64,000 bases of DNA from contig JBBQCW010000017.1 in the NCBI GenBank assembly GCA_038319025.1, forward strand, positions 6,698 to 70,697. Direction: 5' to 3'. The notes beneath the pieces were generated by a model. That model had not been told where the DNA came from, did no database searches, and saw only the letters and a list, made by a program, of their open reading frames with translations. This DNA is from JBBQCW01 sp038319025 (GTDB lineage: Bacteria; Actinomycetota; Thermoleophilia; Solirubrobacterales; Solirubrobacteraceae). A program made the position numbers and the translations under genes. Shown here one piece after another: positions 7,851 through 16,624 of the stretch (position 1 is the stretch's first letter; every line of letters starts with the position of its first letter).

Positions 7851-8246
7851 ATGCCCGCTCCTAAGCGCCCAGCTCGCGGCCGCCGCAAGCCGAAGAAGAA
7901 CATTCCCATCGGCCAGGCCCACATCAAGACCAGCTTCAACAACACGATCGTCTCGCTCACTGACCGTGAGGGAAACGTCATCGCGTGGGAATCCGCCGGC
8001 GGCGCCGGTTTCAAGGGTTCCCGCAAGTCCACGCCGTTCGCTGCGCAGGTCACCGCTGACGCCGCTGCCCGCAAGGGCATCGAGCAGGGCCTGCAGAAGG
8101 TCGAGGTCTTCGTCAAGGGCCCTGGCTCAGGTCGCGAAACGGCCATCCGTTCACTGCAGGCCGCGGGCCTGGAAGTGACCGGAGTCAAGGACGTCACCCC
8201 GCAGGCCCACAACGGCTGCCGCCCCCGCAAGCGGCGCCGCGTCTGA
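7851..8246 (+). CDS. rpsK: 30S ribosomal protein S11
   Basis: S11, 131 residues, on the small-subunit platform near the Shine-Dalgarno helix. The family pattern is intact: AHIKTSFNNTIVSLTDREGN, AWESAGGAGFKGSRKSTPFA, and the C-terminal VTPQAHNGCRPRKRRRV. It precedes rpsD by 9 nt in the alpha operon. Confidence 0.97.
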   Translation: MPAPKRPARGRRKPKKNIPIGQAHIKTSFNNTIVSLTDREGNVIAWESAGGAGFKGSRKSTPFAAQVTADAAARKGIEQGLQKVEVFVKGPGSGRETAIRSLQAAGLEVTGVKDVTPQAHNGCRPRKRRRV

Positions 8247-8255
8247 GGTTTCAGA

Positions 8256-8876
8256 ATGGCTCGTGATACAGGACCCGCCTGCAAGCAGTGCCGCCGCGAA
8301 GGGCAGAAGCTCTTCCTCAAGGGCGAGCGTTGCCTTACCGACAAGTGTGGCGTTGAACGCCGTGCCTACCCGCCCGGAGACCACGGTCGCGGTCGCCAGA
8401 AGCAGAGCGAGTACCGCCTGCAGCTGCGCGAGAAGCAGAAGGCGCGCCGCTACTACGGCATCCTTGAGAAGCAGTTCCGCATTTACTACGACAAGGCCTC
8501 ACGTCAGGACGGCATCACGGGTGAGAACCTTCTCGCCCTGCTCGAGCTTCGGCTCGACAACGTGCTCGTCCGACTCGGCTTTGCCGGATCGCGCCGCCAG
8601 GCGCGCCAGCTCGTGCGCCACGGCCACTGGACGGTCAATGGCCGTCGCGTGGACATCCCCAGCTATCAGGTGCGTGACGGTGACGTCATCGCAGTGAAGG
8701 CTGGGACCGGTGCCGAGCAGGTCATTCGTGACGCGACCGAGCTGACGGCGCAGGTTCCGCCGTGGTTGCAGGCCGATCACGACTCGCTGACGGCGAAGGT
8801 GCTGCGTAAGCCGGAACGGCGGGAGATCACCGCCCCGGTGCAGGAGCAGCTCATCGTCGAGCTGTACTCGAAGTAA
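8256..8876 (+). CDS. rpsD: 30S ribosomal protein S4 (zinc-binding form)
   Basis: S4 nucleates 30S assembly and in many bacteria represses the alpha operon. The 206-residue protein has the N-terminal cysteine cluster CKQC...C...C (residues about 9-31) of zinc-type S4. The S4 RNA-binding domain follows (LELRLDNVLVRLGFAGSRRQ, then ARQLVRHGHWTVNGRRV). The C-terminus ends PVQEQLIVELYSK as usual. Confidence 0.97.
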   Translation: MARDTGPACKQCRREGQKLFLKGERCLTDKCGVERRAYPPGDHGRGRQKQSEYRLQLREKQKARRYYGILEKQFRIYYDKASRQDGITGENLLALLELRLDNVLVRLGFAGSRRQARQLVRHGHWTVNGRRVDIPSYQVRDGDVIAVKAGTGAEQVIRDATELTAQVPPWLQADHDSLTAKVLRKPERREITAPVQEQLIVELYSK

Positions 8877-8888
8877 CCGCTCGCGTTC

Positions 8889-8923
8889 GTCGCCGCCGCC
8901 GTCCGAACCCCGGTCGCGGCGAC
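8889..8923 (+). other. Possible hairpin in rpsD-rpoA spacer
   Basis: GTCGCCGC at 8889-8896 can pair with GCGGCGAC at 8916-8923 across a 19-nt loop, in the 105-nt gap between rpsD and rpoA. It could modulate rpoA expression, or simply be a chance stem in GC-rich DNA. No T-run follows, so it is not a clear terminator. Confidence 0.25.
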
Positions 8924-8981
8924 CGAACAGCAACGACTGGCGCCGCCGCGCCGCCCAACACCGACGACAGTCAGGACCCCG

Positions 8982-9962
8982 ATGCTCGACTTCCAGATTC
9001 CCCGCATCACCAGTGAGACCGTGGACGACAACCGCGGCTCGTTTGTCATCGAGCCCCTCGATCGCGGCTTCGGCTACACGTTCGGCAACTCGCTGCGCCG
9101 TGTGCTGCTCTCCTCGCTCGCCGGCGCTGCCGTCACGAGCGTCCGCATCGAGGGCGTCGCCCACGAGTTCTCCACGATCAAGGGCGTCACCGAAGACGTC
9201 ACCGACATCGTGCTCAACCTCAAGGCGCTCGTCTGCCGCATGCACTCCGACGCCACCGAGGTCGAAGCGCCGCTGGTGGTCACCGGCCCCGGCGACGTCA
9301 CGGCCAAGGACATCGATCTGCCTGCGGGCGTCGAGATCCTCAACCCGGACGCTCACATCGCCACGCTTGAGGCCAAGAGCAAGTTGGAGCTGTACCTGAC
9401 GATCGGCCGCGGCCGCGGGTATCGCCCGGCTGAGGACAACAAGTCCTCCGACCAGCCGATCGGCGTCATCCCGATCGACTCGATCTTCTCGCCGGTCCGG
9501 CGCGTCGCCTACGACGTCGACCAGGCCCGTGTCGGTCAGCGCACCGACTACGACAGCTTGACGCTCGACATCGAGACCGACGGCTCGATCGATCCCACCG
9601 CCTCGCTCCGCGAAGCGGCTGAGATCCTGATCAGCCAGCTGGCGATCTTCACCGACGCCGACCGCATCGAAGAGCTGCGCGCCGGTCCCGGTGGTCAGCT
9701 TGAGTCCAACGGTGCCGGCACTGTCGGAGGCGGCGCGATCGCGGCGGCTCCCGCAGGCGGCGAGTACGACATCCTCATCGAGGAGCTCGAGCTCGGCGTG
9801 CGGTCCTACAACTGCCTCAAGCGTGCCGGCATCCAGACGGTCGGCGACCTCATCTCCAAGTCCGAGGGTGAGCTCAACGCCATCCCGAACTTCGGCAAGA
9901 AGTCGATCGACGAGGTCATCGAGACGCTCGTCGCGCGCGGTCTGCACCTGCGCGACGACTGA
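8982..9962 (+). CDS. rpoA: RNA polymerase alpha subunit
   Basis: Alpha subunit of RNA polymerase, 326 residues. The N-terminal dimerisation domain carries EPLDRGFGYTFGNSLRRVLL, and VEGVAHEFSTIKGV-like text follows. A glycine/alanine-rich linker near residues 240-262 leads to the C-terminal domain with ELELGVRSYNCLKRAGI and NFGKKSIDEV, which contacts UP elements and activators. Length and domain order are normal. It is followed 41 nt later by rplQ. Confidence 0.97.
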   Translation: MLDFQIPRITSETVDDNRGSFVIEPLDRGFGYTFGNSLRRVLLSSLAGAAVTSVRIEGVAHEFSTIKGVTEDVTDIVLNLKALVCRMHSDATEVEAPLVVTGPGDVTAKDIDLPAGVEILNPDAHIATLEAKSKLELYLTIGRGRGYRPAEDNKSSDQPIGVIPIDSIFSPVRRVAYDVDQARVGQRTDYDSLTLDIETDGSIDPTASLREAAEILISQLAIFTDADRIEELRAGPGGQLESNGAGTVGGGAIAAAPAGGEYDILIEELELGVRSYNCLKRAGIQTVGDLISKSEGELNAIPNFGKKSIDEVIETLVARGLHLRDD

Positions 9963-10003
9963 GCTGCTCGCGAGTCCCTAGTCTTTCCCCGGAGAACACC
10001 GCC

Positions 10004-10357
10004 ATGCGCCATCAGAAAAACCGTCACAAGCTCAGCCGCACCACCGCCCACCGCAAGGCGTTGCTCGCCAACCTCTGCAAGGAGATCATCGAGCACGAGC
10101 GGATCAAGACGACCGAGGCCAAGGCCAAAGCCGTCAAGCCGGAGATCGAGCAGCTGATCACGCTCGCTCGTCGCGGCGATCTGCACGCCCGTCGGCAGGC
10201 GCTGTCGACGCTGGGGCAGGACAAGTTCGCCGTGCACAAGCTGTTCGAAGAGGTCGCTCCGCGCTACACGGACCGACCCGGTGGCTACACCCGCATCCTC
10301 AAGCTCGGGCCGCGGCGCTCGGACTCGACCGAAATGGTCTACATCGAGCTGGTCTAG
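10004..10357 (+). CDS. rplQ: 50S ribosomal protein L17
   Basis: L17, 117 residues, near the peptide exit tunnel. The signature MRHQKNRHKLSRTTAHRKAL and the ERIKTTEAKAKAVKPEIEQL block are intact, as is the C-terminal GYTRILKLGPRRSDSTEM. It closes the alpha operon. A small secreted-protein gene follows only 10 nt later. Confidence 0.97.
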   Translation: MRHQKNRHKLSRTTAHRKALLANLCKEIIEHERIKTTEAKAKAVKPEIEQLITLARRGDLHARRQALSTLGQDKFAVHKLFEEVAPRYTDRPGGYTRILKLGPRRSDSTEMVYIELV

Positions 10358-10367
10358 GGTTGCGCGG

Positions 10368-11033
10368 ATGATCTCCATTCGCGCCTCCCGCAGTGCCTTG
10401 CTCTGCGCGGTTGTAGCGGCCGCCTGCCTGGTTGCGGCCGCGTCGGCCTCGGCCGCGACGATCGCCACCGATCGAGCGTGCTACCGCGGCGACACCCAGG
10501 TCGCCCTGACGCTTGGCGGCTTCGCGCCTGAGTTGCTCCTCGACGTTCGTGACAACAACGACTTCCTCTCTTCGCTGATGATGGATGACGCAGGTGGTTT
10601 TCAGGGCACGTTCGGTACGTCGGAGTCGAGCGCTGCGGTTGTCACGCACACGCTCACGGTCGATGTGGACAGCGTGATCACGTCAACGGTGTATCGCCTG
10701 ACGCCGCTGACCGTGTCGCAGCGACCAGCTGCGCTGAGCAAGCCGACCGCGAAGGTGACTCTGAGCGCGCAGGGCTTCACCGAAGGCGGCGCGCTCTACG
10801 CGCACTACGTTTACCGCCCGACCGACGTGAAGCGGGTACTCAAGAAGACGGTCAAGCTCGGCACGCTCGCCGGACCGTGCGGGACGCTGACCAAGAAGGT
10901 CGTCCAGTTGCCTCTGCACGCTCCTAAAGCCGGGGTCTACGACGTCCAGTTCGACCTGCGTCCGGGGTTCCAGGCTCAGGTCGCTCCGTACGTGGAGCGC
11001 AGCGTCTTCGTGCCCAAGAAGCACCGGCGGTAG
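10368..11033 (+). CDS. Small secreted protein, function unknown
   Basis: No family recognised. The 221-residue product starts at the ATG at 10368, which gives a clear signal peptide: basic SIRASR, a hydrophobic stretch of about 20 residues, then an Ala-Ser-Ala cleavage region near residue 30. The mature part looks like beta-rich, immunoglobulin-like extracytoplasmic domains, with one Cys near the start (ACYRGD) and one in the C-terminal half (GPCGTL). It lies between rplQ and truA with 10- and 12-nt gaps and is probably transcribed with the ribosomal operon, an unusual position for an exported protein. Confidence 0.75.
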   Translation: MISIRASRSALLCAVVAAACLVAAASASAATIATDRACYRGDTQVALTLGGFAPELLLDVRDNNDFLSSLMMDDAGGFQGTFGTSESSAAVVTHTLTVDVDSVITSTVYRLTPLTVSQRPAALSKPTAKVTLSAQGFTEGGALYAHYVYRPTDVKRVLKKTVKLGTLAGPCGTLTKKVVQLPLHAPKAGVYDVQFDLRPGFQAQVAPYVERSVFVPKKHRR

Positions 11034-11045
11034 CGCACCGCCGTC

Positions 11046-11777
11046 GTGTCGTCGGTGCGGCTGGACCTGGAGTACGACGGAACGGAGTTCGCGGGCTGGG
11101 CTAGGCAGCCCGATCACCGGACGATTCAGGATGAGCTGGAACGGGTGCTGGCGAGCCTGCTCGGGGCCGCCGTCCCCATCGTGGTGGCCGGGCGCACCGA
11201 CCGCGGCGTCCACGCCACCGGGCAGGTGTGTTCCTACGTGGGCGAGCCCGTCGCCGTAGGCGCGTTCAACCGCCTGCTCCCCGACGACCTTGCCGTGACC
11301 GCCGTGCACCAGATGCCAGGGGGATGGAATGCGCGCCGTGACGCCCGCAGTCGCGCCTATCGCTACCGGGTGCTGGCCAGGCCGGCTCGGTCGGCGTTTG
11401 AGCCTCACCGGGTGCTGCACGTCTCCCGGCCGCTGGACCGGGCCGCGCTCGACGCCTGCGCCGCGGCGATCGTCGGCGTCCACGACTTCACCGCTTTCAC
11501 CCCGACCGAAACGCTGCACAGCCACTTCCGACGCACGGTGAGCCGAGCCGCATGGGTCGACGAGTCCGAGGACGTGCTGGCGTTCGAGATCGAGGCCGAC
11601 ACGTTTTTGCGCCACATGAACCGCGTCCTGGTGGGGACGATGCTCGAGGTGGGCTCTGGGCGGCGCACGGTCAAAGAGTTCGTGGCGCTGCTGGCCGGCG
11701 CCCCGCGGGATACCGCAGGTCCCACCGCCGCGCCGCACGGGCTGTGTCTGGTGGGCGTGCGCTACGACGGGGAGTAG
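11046..11777 (+). CDS. truA: tRNA pseudouridine(38-40) synthase TruA
   Basis: Converts uridine 38-40 of the tRNA anticodon arm to pseudouridine. The 243-residue protein starts with GTG at 11046 and DLEYDGTEFAGWARQP, the typical N-terminus. The catalytic Asp lies in GRTDRGVHATGQV. FLRHMNRVLVGTMLEVG is the conserved C-terminal core. The rplQ-truA order is common in Actinobacteria; here a secreted-protein gene is inserted. Confidence 0.95.
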   Translation: MSSVRLDLEYDGTEFAGWARQPDHRTIQDELERVLASLLGAAVPIVVAGRTDRGVHATGQVCSYVGEPVAVGAFNRLLPDDLAVTAVHQMPGGWNARRDARSRAYRYRVLARPARSAFEPHRVLHVSRPLDRAALDACAAAIVGVHDFTAFTPTETLHSHFRRTVSRAAWVDESEDVLAFEIEADTFLRHMNRVLVGTMLEVGSGRRTVKEFVALLAGAPRDTAGPTAAPHGLCLVGVRYDGE

Positions 11778-11786
11778 GCGGGCGCT

Positions 11787-11831
11787 GTCCGGCCCGCCGG
11801 TCGGTGCCGCGCCGAGGCGCCCCGGCCGGAC
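11787..11831. terminator. Inverted repeat between convergent truA and thioesterase genes
   Basis: GTCCGGCC at 11787-11794 pairs with GGCCGGAC at 11824-11831, with a GC-rich 29-nt interior that can fold further. It lies in the 65-nt gap between two converging genes and could terminate both. No T-run is present on either strand. Confidence 0.4.
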
Positions 11832-11842
11832 CGCTGGTCTGC

Positions 11843-12262
11843 CTAAGGCGTCGGGCCGGACTCCGCGGGCCGCTTGTACCGGTCACGGGGAAAGATCGCG
11901 TAGGTGCCGACGGCGGTGGCCAGCAGGCGCCCGTCGTCGTGGCTCACCGTGCTGCGCAGGACGCCCGTGCGGCGGTTGCGCCGGTCCAGGAGGCTCTCGC
12001 AGATGAGGCCACCCTCGGTGGCCGTCTGGACGTAGTTGATGGCGATGTTGAGCGTTGCGCAACCTTCGTCAGCGGCCAGGTGCGCCCATAGCGCTGAGCC
12101 CATCGAGTAGTCGATCAGCGCGTAGGCGATGACTCCGCTGAGCATGCCGCCGCGATTCAGCAGCTCGGGGCGGATCTCGGCGCGGACGATGCCGGCGGCA
12201 TCCCAGCGCATTCCGATGAAGGCGGTGACGCCGTCCAGGGCAGGGGGTGAGGGTTCAACCAT
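11843..12262 (-). CDS. Hotdog-fold thioesterase (PaaI-like)
   Basis: About 139 residues with a single hotdog domain. LLNRGGMLSGVIAYALIDYSMG matches the helix of PaaI-type acyl-CoA thioesterases (usually HGG; here RGG), and CATLNIAINYVQTATEGGL is the following strand region. The likely reaction is hydrolysis of acyl- or aryl-CoA esters; the substrate cannot be told. The ATG at 12262 is chosen because a TTAGCG box lies 8 nt upstream; the GTG at 12271 is the alternative. It is divergent from surE. Confidence 0.75.
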   Translation of the reverse strand: MVEPSPPALDGVTAFIGMRWDAAGIVRAEIRPELLNRGGMLSGVIAYALIDYSMGSALWAHLAADEGCATLNIAINYVQTATEGGLICESLLDRRNRRTGVLRSTVSHDDGRLLATAVGTYAIFPRDRYKRPAESGPTP

Positions 12263-12335
12263 GCTCGGCACGCTAACGATCCGAAAGCGTCACGCGCGTT
12301 CGCACTGCTGTCACGTCCCGGCCCGGGCGCGCGAC

Positions 12336-12341
12336 TATCCT
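12336..12341 (+). promoter_or_regulatory. -10 element of surE, leaderless arrangement
   Basis: TATCCT sits 9 nt upstream of the surE ATG, too close to leave room for a ribosome binding site if transcription begins about 7 nt after the box. This is one of many such arrangements in the window. Confidence 0.5.
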
Positions 12342-12350
12342 CGTAGAGCG

Positions 12351-13166
12351 ATGAAAGTGCTGCTGACCAACGACGACGGGATCGACGCCGAGGGCCTGCA
12401 GGCGCTCCGGAGGGCGCTGCTCGAGGTCCCTGACATCGAACTCATCACCGTTGCCCCGGACGGCAACCGGTCGGCCACGGCGCGCTCGATCACCACCATG
12501 AGGCCCCTGTGGGTGGAGGAGGTCACGTTCGACGACGGCACTGTGGGTTACGCCACCGACGGGACGCCCGTGGACTGTGTTCGCCTGGCGCAACTCGGCC
12601 TGGTGCCGGGGTTCGAGGCCGAAATGGTCGTCAGCGGCATCAACCACGGCGCGAACCTGGGCGATGACATCACCTACTCCGGCACCGTCGCCGCCGCGCT
12701 GGAGGGCGTGATCCTGGGGCTGCCCGCACTTGCCGTCTCCCAGCAGTCCGCGGCCCGGGAGATGGGGTTCATCCAGAGCGCGGACTTTGACTTTGAGGCG
12801 GCGGCCCGATTCGCCGCGCGGATTGTCGACGAACTCGATGAGGTGCCCCTGCCGCCCGGCACCTTGATCAACATCAACGTGCCGGCCGGCGAGATCGGCG
12901 GTGTGGAGGTGGCGACACTGGGCAAGCGGATCTACCGCGACGAACTCAAGCTGACCGAGGACGAGGGCTCGCGTCGACAGTTCTGGGTCTACGGAGCCGA
13001 TCCCGGCTATCACGACGAGCCCGGCACCGACCTGAACGCCGTCGCGGCCGGCCGGATCGCCGTCACGCCGCTGCACTACGACCTCACCGCCAACGCTGGG
13101 CTGGCCGCCCTGCGCGGCTACGACCTGGCGCGCCTGCTGGAACCGGCAGCGCGTGACCTGACGTGA
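12351..13166 (+). CDS. surE: 5'/3'-nucleotidase SurE
   Basis: Metal-dependent phosphatase acting on nucleoside monophosphates, 271 residues. The N-terminal MKVLLTNDDGIDAEGLQAL contains the Asn-Asp-Asp metal site, NRSATARSIT the conserved serine, and SGINHGANLGDDITYSGTV the second active-site asparagine. The ATG at 12351 places NDDG at residue 7 as in the family; the upstream ATG at 12129 lies in the divergent thioesterase gene. The stop overlaps the ligA GTG. Confidence 0.93.
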   Translation: MKVLLTNDDGIDAEGLQALRRALLEVPDIELITVAPDGNRSATARSITTMRPLWVEEVTFDDGTVGYATDGTPVDCVRLAQLGLVPGFEAEMVVSGINHGANLGDDITYSGTVAAALEGVILGLPALAVSQQSAAREMGFIQSADFDFEAAARFAARIVDELDEVPLPPGTLININVPAGEIGGVEVATLGKRIYRDELKLTEDEGSRRQFWVYGADPGYHDEPGTDLNAVAAGRIAVTPLHYDLTANAGLAALRGYDLARLLEPAARDLT

Positions 13167-15313
13167 GCAACGAGCACGACGAGGTTCCCGCCGAGGTCGC
13201 GGCGCGCGCGCAGCAACTGCGTGAGGAGCTGCGCGACCACGGTCGGCGCTACTACGAGCTCGACGACCCCACCATCGGGGATGACGAATACGACCTCCTC
13301 CTGGATGAGCTGCGGGCGATCGAGGCGGGCCACCCTGCCCTGCTGACCCCTGACTCGCCGACGCAACGGGTGGGCGGCGAGCCGACCGGTGAGGACGCCC
13401 CCGGCAGCCCCGGCGTGGACAAGCTGATGAAGGTCGCGCACCTGGAGCGCATGCTCTCGCTGGCCAACGCGCGCAGTGCGGAGGAGCTGCGGGCCTGGGT
13501 CGAGCGCATGCGGGCCCACCTCGCTCGCGAGGGCATCGAGGACCCGGCCTTCCGTTTCGTCGCCGAGCCCAAGATCGACGGGCTGGCAATGTCGCTGATC
13601 TACGAGCACGGCGAACTGGTGCGCGGCGTGACACGCGGGAACGGTGAGGTCGGGGAGGACGTCACCCACAACTTGCGCACGATCGCGGCGATCCCCGAGC
13701 ACCTGGAGGGTGCTCCGGCGCTGCTGGAGGTGCGCGGTGAGGTCTACATGCCACTCCCCGCCTTCGCCGCCCTCAACGAGCGTCGGGCGCAGGCCGGCGA
13801 GTCCACGTTCATGAACCCGCGCAACTCCTCGGCGGGCACGATCCGTCAGCTCGACAAGCCACTCCCCGCCGGCCGCGAGCCGACCGACAAGCAGCGCGTC
13901 GAGCGCGAGCTGCGTTTGGCGGCGCTCCAAACACTGTCGTTCTGGGCCTACAGCGTGGGCGTGACCGACGGCCTCACGTTCGACAGGCACTCAGCGGCGC
14001 TGGACTGGCTGCGCGCGCACGGCTTTCCGGTCAACGGGGACATCCGTCTCCTGGACGATCTCGACGCCGTGATCGCCCAATGTGAGGACTGGGCGCGGCG
14101 GCGCGGCGCGCTGGACTTCGAGATCGACGGTGTCGTGGTGAAGGTCGACGACGCCGAACTGCAGCGCCGCCTTGGGGTGGTGGGCCGCGATCCGCGCTGG
14201 GCGATCGCGTGGAAGTTCCCGCCGACGACCGCCAAGACGACGCTCCTGGACGTGATCTGGAGCGTGGGTAAGTTCGGCGACCTGCACCCCTACGCCGAGC
14301 TCGAGCCGGTCCACGTCGGCGGCGTGACGGTCAAGCAGGCGACCCTCCACAACGAGGAGGATCTCGCGCGCAAGGACGTGCGGCCCGGGGATGAGGTGAT
14401 CGTGCTGCGCGCAGGCGACGTGATCCCCCAGGTCGTCTCCCCGGCACCCCACGCGGCGGAGAACCCTGACCGCCGGCCGCCCCCTCTGCCGCCGGCGCGG
14501 TGCCCGGTCTGCGACACGCCGACGGTCAAGGGTGACGGCGTGTTCACGATGTGCCCCAACCGCGATTGCGCCGGGCGCCAATGGCAGCTGCTGCGCCACT
14601 TCGTCTCCCGCGGGGGGATGGACATCGACGGCCTGGGAGAGAAGCAGGTCGCCGTGCTGCTCGAAGGTGGCCTCGTGAGGACAGCGGCCGACCTGTACGA
14701 CTTGACCGTCGAGCGGCTCGAAGCACTGGACCGCGTCGGTGAGACGTCGGCCCGCAACCTGGTCGCGGCCATCGAAGCCTCCAAGGACCGACCCTTCGGC
14801 CGCGTGCTGTTCGCCGTGGGAATCGAGGGGGTCGGCGAGGTGACGGGGCGCACGCTCGCGCAGCGGTTCCGCACTATCGACGCCCTGCAGGCCGCGACGG
14901 CCGAAGAGATCGCGCAGACGCCAGGCATCGGCCCCATCGTCGGAGGACTGATCGCCGGCCAGCTGGCCGACGAGCGGCTCGCCGCGCTGATTCAGGCGCT
15001 GCGTGAGCACGGCGTGAAGATGGAGGAGGACGGCCCGCCCCCGGGCGAGGGACCTCTCTCAGACCAAGCTTTCGTGCTCACGGGGACGCTGCCGCAGCTC
15101 ACGCGGGAGCAGGCCACCGAGCGCATCGTGGCCGCCGGCGGGCGCGTCACCTCATCGGTATCCAAGAAGACCGACTACGTGGTCGCCGGCGAAAGCGCCG
15201 GTTCCAAGCTGGAGAAGGCCGAGCGCCTCGGCGTTACGGTGCTGGACGAGGCGGGGTTGCTGGCCGTGCTCGACGGTCAGCGCCCGGAGGGCGATGACAA
15301 CGGCGGCTCGTAG
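13163..15313 (+). CDS. ligA: NAD-dependent DNA ligase LigA
   Basis: Seals nicks in replication and repair using NAD, 716 residues. Domains in order: Ia (YYELDDPTIGDDEYD), adenylation domain with nucleophile Lys137 in EPKIDGLAMSL, OB fold, a four-cysteine zinc finger (CPVCDTPT ... CPNRDC), helix-hairpin-helix region and a C-terminal BRCT domain (SKKTDYVVAGESAGSKLEKA). The GTG start overlaps the surE stop by four bases. The last 37 bases overlap the convergent D,D-peptidase gene. Confidence 0.97.
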   Translation: MSNEHDEVPAEVAARAQQLREELRDHGRRYYELDDPTIGDDEYDLLLDELRAIEAGHPALLTPDSPTQRVGGEPTGEDAPGSPGVDKLMKVAHLERMLSLANARSAEELRAWVERMRAHLAREGIEDPAFRFVAEPKIDGLAMSLIYEHGELVRGVTRGNGEVGEDVTHNLRTIAAIPEHLEGAPALLEVRGEVYMPLPAFAALNERRAQAGESTFMNPRNSSAGTIRQLDKPLPAGREPTDKQRVERELRLAALQTLSFWAYSVGVTDGLTFDRHSAALDWLRAHGFPVNGDIRLLDDLDAVIAQCEDWARRRGALDFEIDGVVVKVDDAELQRRLGVVGRDPRWAIAWKFPPTTAKTTLLDVIWSVGKFGDLHPYAELEPVHVGGVTVKQATLHNEEDLARKDVRPGDEVIVLRAGDVIPQVVSPAPHAAENPDRRPPPLPPARCPVCDTPTVKGDGVFTMCPNRDCAGRQWQLLRHFVSRGGMDIDGLGEKQVAVLLEGGLVRTAADLYDLTVERLEALDRVGETSARNLVAAIEASKDRPFGRVLFAVGIEGVGEVTGRTLAQRFRTIDALQAATAEEIAQTPGIGPIVGGLIAGQLADERLAALIQALREHGVKMEEDGPPPGEGPLSDQAFVLTGTLPQLTREQATERIVAAGGRVTSSVSKKTDYVVAGESAGSKLEKAERLGVTVLDEAGLLAVLDGQRPEGDDNGGS

Positions 15314-16509
15314 GCCGCGATCAACGGCACCATCTTGTCCTCGACGGCCTTGACGGTGGTCGGGGTGATGCCGTTCTCCAGGAACGAGAACGCGACGGTG
15401 TGCCCTTGCCCCACGCGGCAGTACCCCGAAAGCGCGGACACGTCGTGCAACGTCCCCGTCTTGGCCCGGCAGCGGGTGACGGCAAGAGTGCCGCGCATGC
15501 GGTTGGCCAAGGTGCCCGTCCGGCCGGGCTGCGGCATGGCGTCGCGCCAAGAGGCACCCTCCGGGCGGGCGCGCATGGCCGTGAGCAGAGTGACGATCTG
15601 GGTCGTCGAAGTTTGGTCAGCGGGTGAGAGACCCGAGCCGTCGACCATCGTGGGGTGCACGCCGAGGCGGTCGCCGAGGACCTTGCGAGCCACGACGAGG
15701 CCTGCCGGCGTGCTCCCAGCGGTGCCGTAGTGCGCGCCCAGGTCCTTGATCAGCGTCTCGGCGTAGAAGTTGTCGGACGGCACCAGCGTCGTGGCGACGA
15801 TCTGGCTCATCGCGGGCGAGGCGACCGAGCCCAGGACATGGGTGGTGGCCGGGTCGGTGCCGGCGCGCGCGGTCTTGGTCACCTTGATGTGCTGCAGGCC
15901 GAGCAGGTATCGCAGCCGGGCGGCCGCCGTCTGTGCGGGGCCGTGGGCTCCGGCGCGGCCGTGCCCCCACGTGAGCGCGCTGAGCCAGCCGCCGAGCCAT
16001 TCGTCCGGTGCCCAATGAGTCTCGTAGCTGCCGCGACGCTTGTCGAACGCTGACTCGTCGCCGAGGATGCGGCCGACGATCCGAGTGATTCCGGCGCGCT
16101 GAACGTCACCCACCAGGTCACGCAACGTGACGTCGTTCAGGCCCGGGTCACCGGTGCCGACGAGCACGACATCACCGTGCAGCACGCCGTCGGCGTCGGG
16201 CACCACGCTCGGGTCGTTGCGCAGGGTGGTCGTCAGGTGCCCGGATACGCCAAAGCGAAGCAGCGCCGCCGCGGTCGTGTAGAGCTTCTCGTTGGAGGCG
16301 GGAGAGAGCTGCAGATCCGGTCGGCGCGCGTAGATCGTCAGCCCGGTTGAGAGGTCGCGGACGAGGGCGCCCGAATGGGGCCCGAAGGTGGCGGTGCGGG
16401 AGGCCAGCGACCGAGCCAGTGCGCTCGCGTCCATCGCGTGGGCGGGAGCAGCGGGAAGGGCACAGCCGAGGACGAGCGCGAGCGCGAGCGGCGCGAGTCG
16501 GCGAAGCAT
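15277..16509 (-). CDS. dacB: D-alanyl-D-alanine carboxypeptidase/endopeptidase, PBP4 family
   Basis: Extracytoplasmic peptidoglycan hydrolase of the S13/PBP4 family, 410 residues. The serine beta-lactamase-fold motifs are Ser72-xx-Lys75 (SNEK), SGLSPADQ in the SxN position and KTG in CRAKTGTLHDVSALSG. The N-terminus has a signal peptide; VLGC at 13-16 resembles a lipobox, so membrane anchoring is possible. TACCCT lies 9 nt before the ATG on this strand. Its 3' end overlaps ligA by 37 bp. Confidence 0.9.
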   Translation of the reverse strand: MLRRLAPLALALVLGCALPAAPAHAMDASALARSLASRTATFGPHSGALVRDLSTGLTIYARRPDLQLSPASNEKLYTTAAALLRFGVSGHLTTTLRNDPSVVPDADGVLHGDVVLVGTGDPGLNDVTLRDLVGDVQRAGITRIVGRILGDESAFDKRRGSYETHWAPDEWLGGWLSALTWGHGRAGAHGPAQTAAARLRYLLGLQHIKVTKTARAGTDPATTHVLGSVASPAMSQIVATTLVPSDNFYAETLIKDLGAHYGTAGSTPAGLVVARKVLGDRLGVHPTMVDGSGLSPADQTSTTQIVTLLTAMRARPEGASWRDAMPQPGRTGTLANRMRGTLAVTRCRAKTGTLHDVSALSGYCRVGQGHTVAFSFLENGITPTTVKAVEDKMVPLIAAYEPPLSSPSGR

Positions 16510-16580
16510 CGGCTCCCGAGGGTAGCGGCCGTTTCGACGGAATGCGGCAGAACTTGCTCATTCCGGCCCGCAGAACGATC

Positions 16581-16617
16581 TGACGGTGCGTCATGTGACG
16601 GCCGCGAGTCGTATGCT
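16581..16617 (+). promoter_or_regulatory. Promoter and operator-like motif before patatin gene
   Basis: TGACGGTGCGTCA at 16581-16593 is an inverted repeat (TGACG-GTG-CGTCA), overlapped by CGTCATGTGACG at 16589-16600. TATGCT at 16612-16617 is a -10 candidate 7 nt before the chosen ATG. The same 13-mer with one change occurs before the acyl-CoA dehydrogenase gene at 21901-21913. Confidence 0.45.
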
Positions 16618-16624
16618 TTCAGGT

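Noticed and set aside
8499..9947. 482-codon minus-strand frame over rpsD and rpoA
   Set aside because: Same kind of shadow of strongly biased ribosomal genes, with no recognisable motif.
13991..15010. 339-codon minus-strand frame within ligA
   Set aside because: Lies fully inside a conserved ligase gene and has no start signal or domain.
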